Assembly: GCA_026874595.1 (NCBI GenBank)
Contig: CM049309.1
Location: 53,480,079-53,544,078 of the forward strand
Source: Sipunculus nudus
Taxonomy: Eukaryota > Annelida > Sipuncula > Golfingiida > Sipunculidae
Direction of reading: 5' to 3'
DNA length: 64,000 nt
In this document: one piece after another, positions 60,470 through 64,000 of the stretch
How positions within the stretch are numbered: the first letter of the stretch is position 1
Layout: every line of letters begins with the position of its first letter
Notes under the pieces: generated by a model
Told to the model about the DNA's origin: nothing
The model's database searches: none
The model's input: only the letters and a program-made list of their open reading frames with translations
Translations under genes and position numbers: made by a program

Positions 60470-62520
60470 TCCTGTGACCTTGACCTGTGACCTCATGACC
60501 CCAAAATCAAATCTGGTCTTGCTTTTCCAATGGGACATATGCAAGTTAAGTTTGAAATCTATACATCAATAAAGCAGGAATTATCACCAAGAAACTAATT
60601 TTTGGACAGATGGCTCCTGTGACCTTCACCTTTGACCTTAAAATTGATAGTGTTCTTCCTCTCTTATAAGGAGAACTATATGTGCAAGATGAAAGATCTG
60701 AGATGAAATGTCTGGATGAAAATGCATCCACATCTTTTTAAAGATGTGTCCTGTGACCTTGACCTTTGACCTTATCACCCCAAAATCAATTTGGGTCTTG
60801 CTTTTCCAATGGGACATATACAAGTCAAGTTTGAAATCCATACATCAATAAAAGCAGGAACTATCATCCAGAAACTAATTTTTGGACAGATGGCTCCTGT
60901 GACCTTCACCTTTGACCTTGTGACCTCACAATTGATAGGGGTCTTCCACTCTTGGCAGGTGAACTATATATGCAAGAGGAAAGATCTGAGATGAATTGTT
61001 TGGCTGAAAATGCATCTACAATCTTTTTAAAGAGGTTTCCTGTGACCTTGACCTTTGACCTCATGACCCCAAAATCAATTCAGGTCTTGCTTTTCCAATG
61101 GGTCAAATTCAAGTCAAGTTTGAAATCCATACATCAATAAAAGAAGGAATTATCATCCAGAAACTAATTTTTGGACAGATGGCTCCTGTGACCTTCACCT
61201 TTGACCTTGTGACCTCAAAATTGATAGGGTTCTTCCTCTCTTGGCAGGTGAACTATATGTGCAAGATGAAAGATCTGAGATGAATTGTTTGGCTGAAAAT
61301 GCATCCACAATCTTTTTAAAGAGGTTTCCTGTGACCTTGACCTTTGACCTCATGACCCCAAAATCAATTCAGGTCTTGCTTTTCCAAAGGGTCAAATACA
61401 AGTCGAGTTTGAAATCCATACATCAATAAAAGAAGGAATTATCATCCAGAAACTAATTTTTGGACAGATGGCTCCTGTGACCTTCACCTTTGACATTGTG
61501 ACCTCAAAATTGATAGGGTTCTTCCTCTCTTGGCAGGTGAACTATATGTGCAAGATGAAAGATCTGAGATGAAATGTTTGGCTGAAAATGCATCCACATC
61601 TTTTTAAAGGTGTGTCCTGTGACCTTGACCTTTGACCTCATAACCTCAAAATCAATTTGGGTCTTGCTTTTCCAATGGGACATATACAAGTCAAGTTTGA
61701 AATCCATACATCAATAAAAGCAGGAATTATCATCCAGAAACTAATTTTTGGACAGATGGCTCCTGTGACCTTCACCTTTGACATTGTGACCTCAAAATTG
61801 ATAGGGTTCTTCCTCTCTTGGCAGGTGAACTATATGTGCCAGATGAAAGATCTGAGATGAAATGTTTGGCTGAAAATGCATCCACATCTTTTTAAAGGTG
61901 TGTCCTGTGACCTTGACCTTTGACCTCATAACCTCAAAATCAATTTGGGTCTTGCTTTTCCAATGGGACATATACAAGTCAAGTTTGAAATCCATACATC
62001 AATAAAAGCAGGAATTATCATCCAGAAACTAATTTTTGGACAGATGGCTCCTGTGACCTTCACCTTTGACCTTGTGACCTCAAAACTGATAGGGGTCTTC
62101 CTCTATTGGCAGATGACTTACATGTGCAAGATGAAAGGTCTGAGATGAAATGTTTGGCTGAAAATGCATCCACAATCTTTTTAAAGATGTGTCCTGTGAC
62201 CTTGACCTTTGACCTCATGACCCCAAAATCAATTGGAGTCTTGCTTTTTCAATGGGACATATATAAGTCAAGTTTGAAATCAATACATCAATAAAAGCAG
62301 GAATTATCATCCAGAAACTAATTTTTGGACAGATAGCTCCTGTGGCCTTGACCTCTGACCTTTTGACCCAAAAAGGTATATGGATCATCCACTACTGGCA
62401 AGTGAGCTATATATTCAAGATGGAAGACCTAAGATGAAAGTTTGGCTTAAAATGCATCCACAGTATCTTTTAAAATGCCAGTCCAGTGACCTTGACCTTT
62501 GACCTCATGACCCTAGAACC
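60470..62520 (+). repeat. 289-bp tandem array, about seven copies
   Basis: 'tttggacagatggctcctgt' occurs at 60601, 60891, 61170, 61459, 61747 and 62035, with a variant at 62324; most intervals are 288-290 bp. Each unit has two related halves, one with 'tgaccttgacctttgacct', the other with 'tgaccttcacctttgacctt'. Open frames of 60-67 codons on both strands repeat with the unit and are not credible genes. Confidence 0.9.
60754..60772 (-). promoter_or_regulatory. Triple nuclear-receptor half-site (DR0 + DR1), first of eight
   Basis: TGACCTTGACCTTTGACCT contains three AGGTCA half-sites on the minus strand spaced as DR1 and DR0. Exact copies recur at 61043, 61332, 61620, 61908, 62197, 62487 and 63626. 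DR1 is the classical RXR, HNF4 and COUP-TF site type. Binding is inferred from motif only. Confidence 0.45.
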
Positions 62521-63106
62521 TATAGGGTTCTTACTTTAGTGGTGGGCCATACATAAGTCATGTTTGAAATCCATATGGCTATCAACACTGGAGATATCAT
62601 AAGAGGTGTGTGATTTTCACCATATATGGCAATATTCAAGGTCAAGGCCACTATCATAGGAAAGGTCATGACCCCAATTTAAATAAACATCATCCCATAA
62701 CCCATACCTATGTATATGCATAATATAAAAGAAATCTGTCCATTAGTTTTTGACTTATAATGCTTACAGTACTATAAGGTGGCAATTTTGGGGGTATTAA
62801 ACGGCACAAAAACAAGTAAAGAATAATAGGTGGCGCCACCAGTTTCTGGAACATGACAACCCTATCCATGATCTTCCATCAACTTGATTTTGGGATAAAT
62901 CCATGCAAGATTTCTTGAGATATTAAAGAATTTGTGTGATTTTCCCCAAAATTGGACCTATTCAAGGTCAAGGACACTCTCCTAGTAAAGGTCATGACCT
63001 CATTTTAAATAGGCGTCGTCCTCTCACCCATATCTATACATATACCAAGTTTGGTAAAGTTCCGTGAAATATTTTTTGGGTTATCGCGCCAACAAGATTT
63101 ATATGC

Positions 63107-63121
63107 GGCGGCGGCGGCGGC
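63107..63121 (+). repeat. (CGG)n tract
   Basis: About five CGG repeats just inside the 3' end of F2, in the same relative place as the CGG-rich tract of F3 and the ACGG tract of F1. Confidence 0.85.
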
Positions 63122-64000
63122 GGGACCGGTATGAAAACATAGTATCCCCCGACTTTGTCTGGGGATACAACTAATATGTGGATTGATGGCCCCCATGACC
63201 TTGACCTTGTGACCCCAAAATCCATCAGTTACTTCAACTATTGGCAGGTGAGCAACATCTGGAAGATAGAATGTTTGGGACAGAAAGTTTGGCTAAAAAT
63301 ATATCAACAATCTTTTTAAAGAGGTGGGTCCTGTGACCTTGACCTTTGGCCCTATGACCACAAAATCAAAAGGGTTCTTACATTATTAGTGGGTCATATA
63401 TAAGTCAAAATTGAAACCAATATGTCAATCCAAACTGGAGTTATCATCCAGAAACAAATGTGTGGACAGATGGGGCCCTGTGATGATGACCTTTGACCTT
63501 GTGACCCCCATATCAATCAGTTTCTTCCCGTATTGGCAGCTCAGCTATATGTGCAAGATGCAAGGTTTTGGATGAAAAGTTTGGCTTAAAATGCATCCAT
63601 AATCTTTCTAAATAAGTGGGTACTGTGACCTTGACCTTTGACCTCATGACTCCAAAATGGAACAGAATCTTCCCCTATTGGCAGGTTAACGATATCTTGA
63701 AGATTGAAGGTTTGGGATGAAAAGTTTGGCTTCAAATGCATATGCATTCTTTTTAAAGAATTGACAAAGCGCCATTCCTATACCTCAGTTGACTTAGAGT
63801 CAGCTGAGCTAAAAACTAAGAGATGAGCCATCCAAACCTAACTTTTCTCCCTAGCCAATATATAACCTGGGGCAACGAAATGCTTTCATTTCTCCTCACC
63901 AAGCTTAAAAGTTACCGCCAGTTTTTATTCTATCCCTGCCAGGCTTTATCATCTAATAAAATAATAATATTAATAGTTACATAGAAAAGAATCATTAATC

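Larger units (their letters stand above)
60278..63168 (+). mobile_element. F2 element (Helentron/HINE-like, non-autonomous)
   Basis: The 5' end reads AACTAGACATTTC, then a hairpin GGCACC-gca-GGTGCC, then GTATCCCCAGAC (60311-60322). The 3' end has a CGG tract (63107-63121), the spacer 'accggtatgaaaacata', and a hairpin at 63142-63168 (GTATCCCC-c-GAC-ttt-GTC-t-GGGGATAC). The last 12 bases GTCTGGGGATAC are the exact complement of the 5' GTATCCCCAGAC. The interior is a 289-bp tandem array and then a segment with GGTGGCGCCACC. It sits within related repeats that continue to 63.77 kb. AACTA also follows the 3' end (63169-63173), so a 5-bp target duplication is possible, but F3 also starts with AACTAGA. 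Confidence 0.72.
59770..63813 (+). mobile_element. Possible F1 element enclosing F2
   Basis: The 3' end is clear: a hairpin at about 63783-63811 (outer CTCAG/CTGAG, inner GACT/AGTC) followed by CTAAAAAC. The proposed 5' end, 'cttcacctgatgctcagctcatcacgatc' at about 59775, resembles F1 starts (tcac..gctcagctgatcgtgat) but is decayed. F2 (60278-63168) and a hAT-like fragment (59978-60103) lie inside. The 5' boundary is uncertain. Confidence 0.4.

Noticed and set aside
60546-62294. Series of 60-67 codon open frames on both strands
   Set aside because: They recur with the 289-bp satellite period in overlapping, opposed frames; they are shadows of the repeat.

Overview
This is eukaryotic, AT-rich, repeat-dominated DNA. 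It is most likely from a bivalve mollusc. I infer that from the repeat families (arrays of 'gtgaccttgacctttgacc', elements ending in a 'gctcag…ctgagc' hairpin, 'acctccgc…' repeats) and from one clear animal exon. I could not run a search, so the species is not fixed.

Genes: the only host protein-coding sequence I can defend is one minus-strand exon at 4593-4731. It encodes 46 residues near the N-terminus of a ceramide glucosyltransferase (UGCG, family GT21) and has good splice sites. The first exon must lie at higher coordinates and the catalytic exons below position 1, so sequence upward from 4.73 kb is probably intron 1 for an unknown distance. A consensus-quality CTCF site lies 520 bp past the exon's donor.

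Mobile DNA fills much of the rest. (a) A nearly complete non-LTR retrotransposon (21106-25977) lies between 11-bp target duplications; ORF2 has a 2A-like DIETNPGP motif before its endonuclease and is broken by a frameshift. A decayed relative lies reversed at 40.6-42.3 kb and itself carries a SINE-like insertion. (b) Three families, called F1, F2 and F3 here, have a Helentron/HINE-like layout: 5' hairpin, short inverted repeat, tandem-repeat interior, GC-rich tract, 3' hairpin whose arm matches the 5' inverted repeat. F1 copies lie at 10.9-15.4, 34.1-35.0, 35.2-38.4, 42.6-45.7, 56.2-59.2 and perhaps 59.8-63.8 kb; F3 at 30.3-31.8 kb; F2 at 60.3-63.2 kb. (c) DNA transposons with TA target sites lie at 7.05-8.03, 15.51-17.51 (truncated copy at 38.6-39.1) and 18.77-18.94 kb. 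(d) Two foldback elements made of palindromic subrepeats (1.13-2.00 and 8.64-9.13 kb) share the terminus TATATGTC. (e) There are several hAT-like or unclassified short elements.

Tandem repeats include a 42-bp minisatellite (32.9-33.3 kb), a 32/38-bp higher-order minisatellite (51.6-52.1 kb), a roughly 60-bp array split by an F1 insertion (55.95-59.5 kb), a two-part array of about 277 bp in F3, and a 289-bp array in F2 that repeats a triple nuclear-receptor half-site.

The most interesting theme is the F1/F2/F3 group: terminal hairpins appear to covary with the 5' inverted repeat, one 12-bp palindrome (GGTGGCGCCACC) recurs in all three families, and the interiors carry nuclear-receptor-like sites (DR0/DR1 arrays and a perfect estrogen-response-element palindrome).
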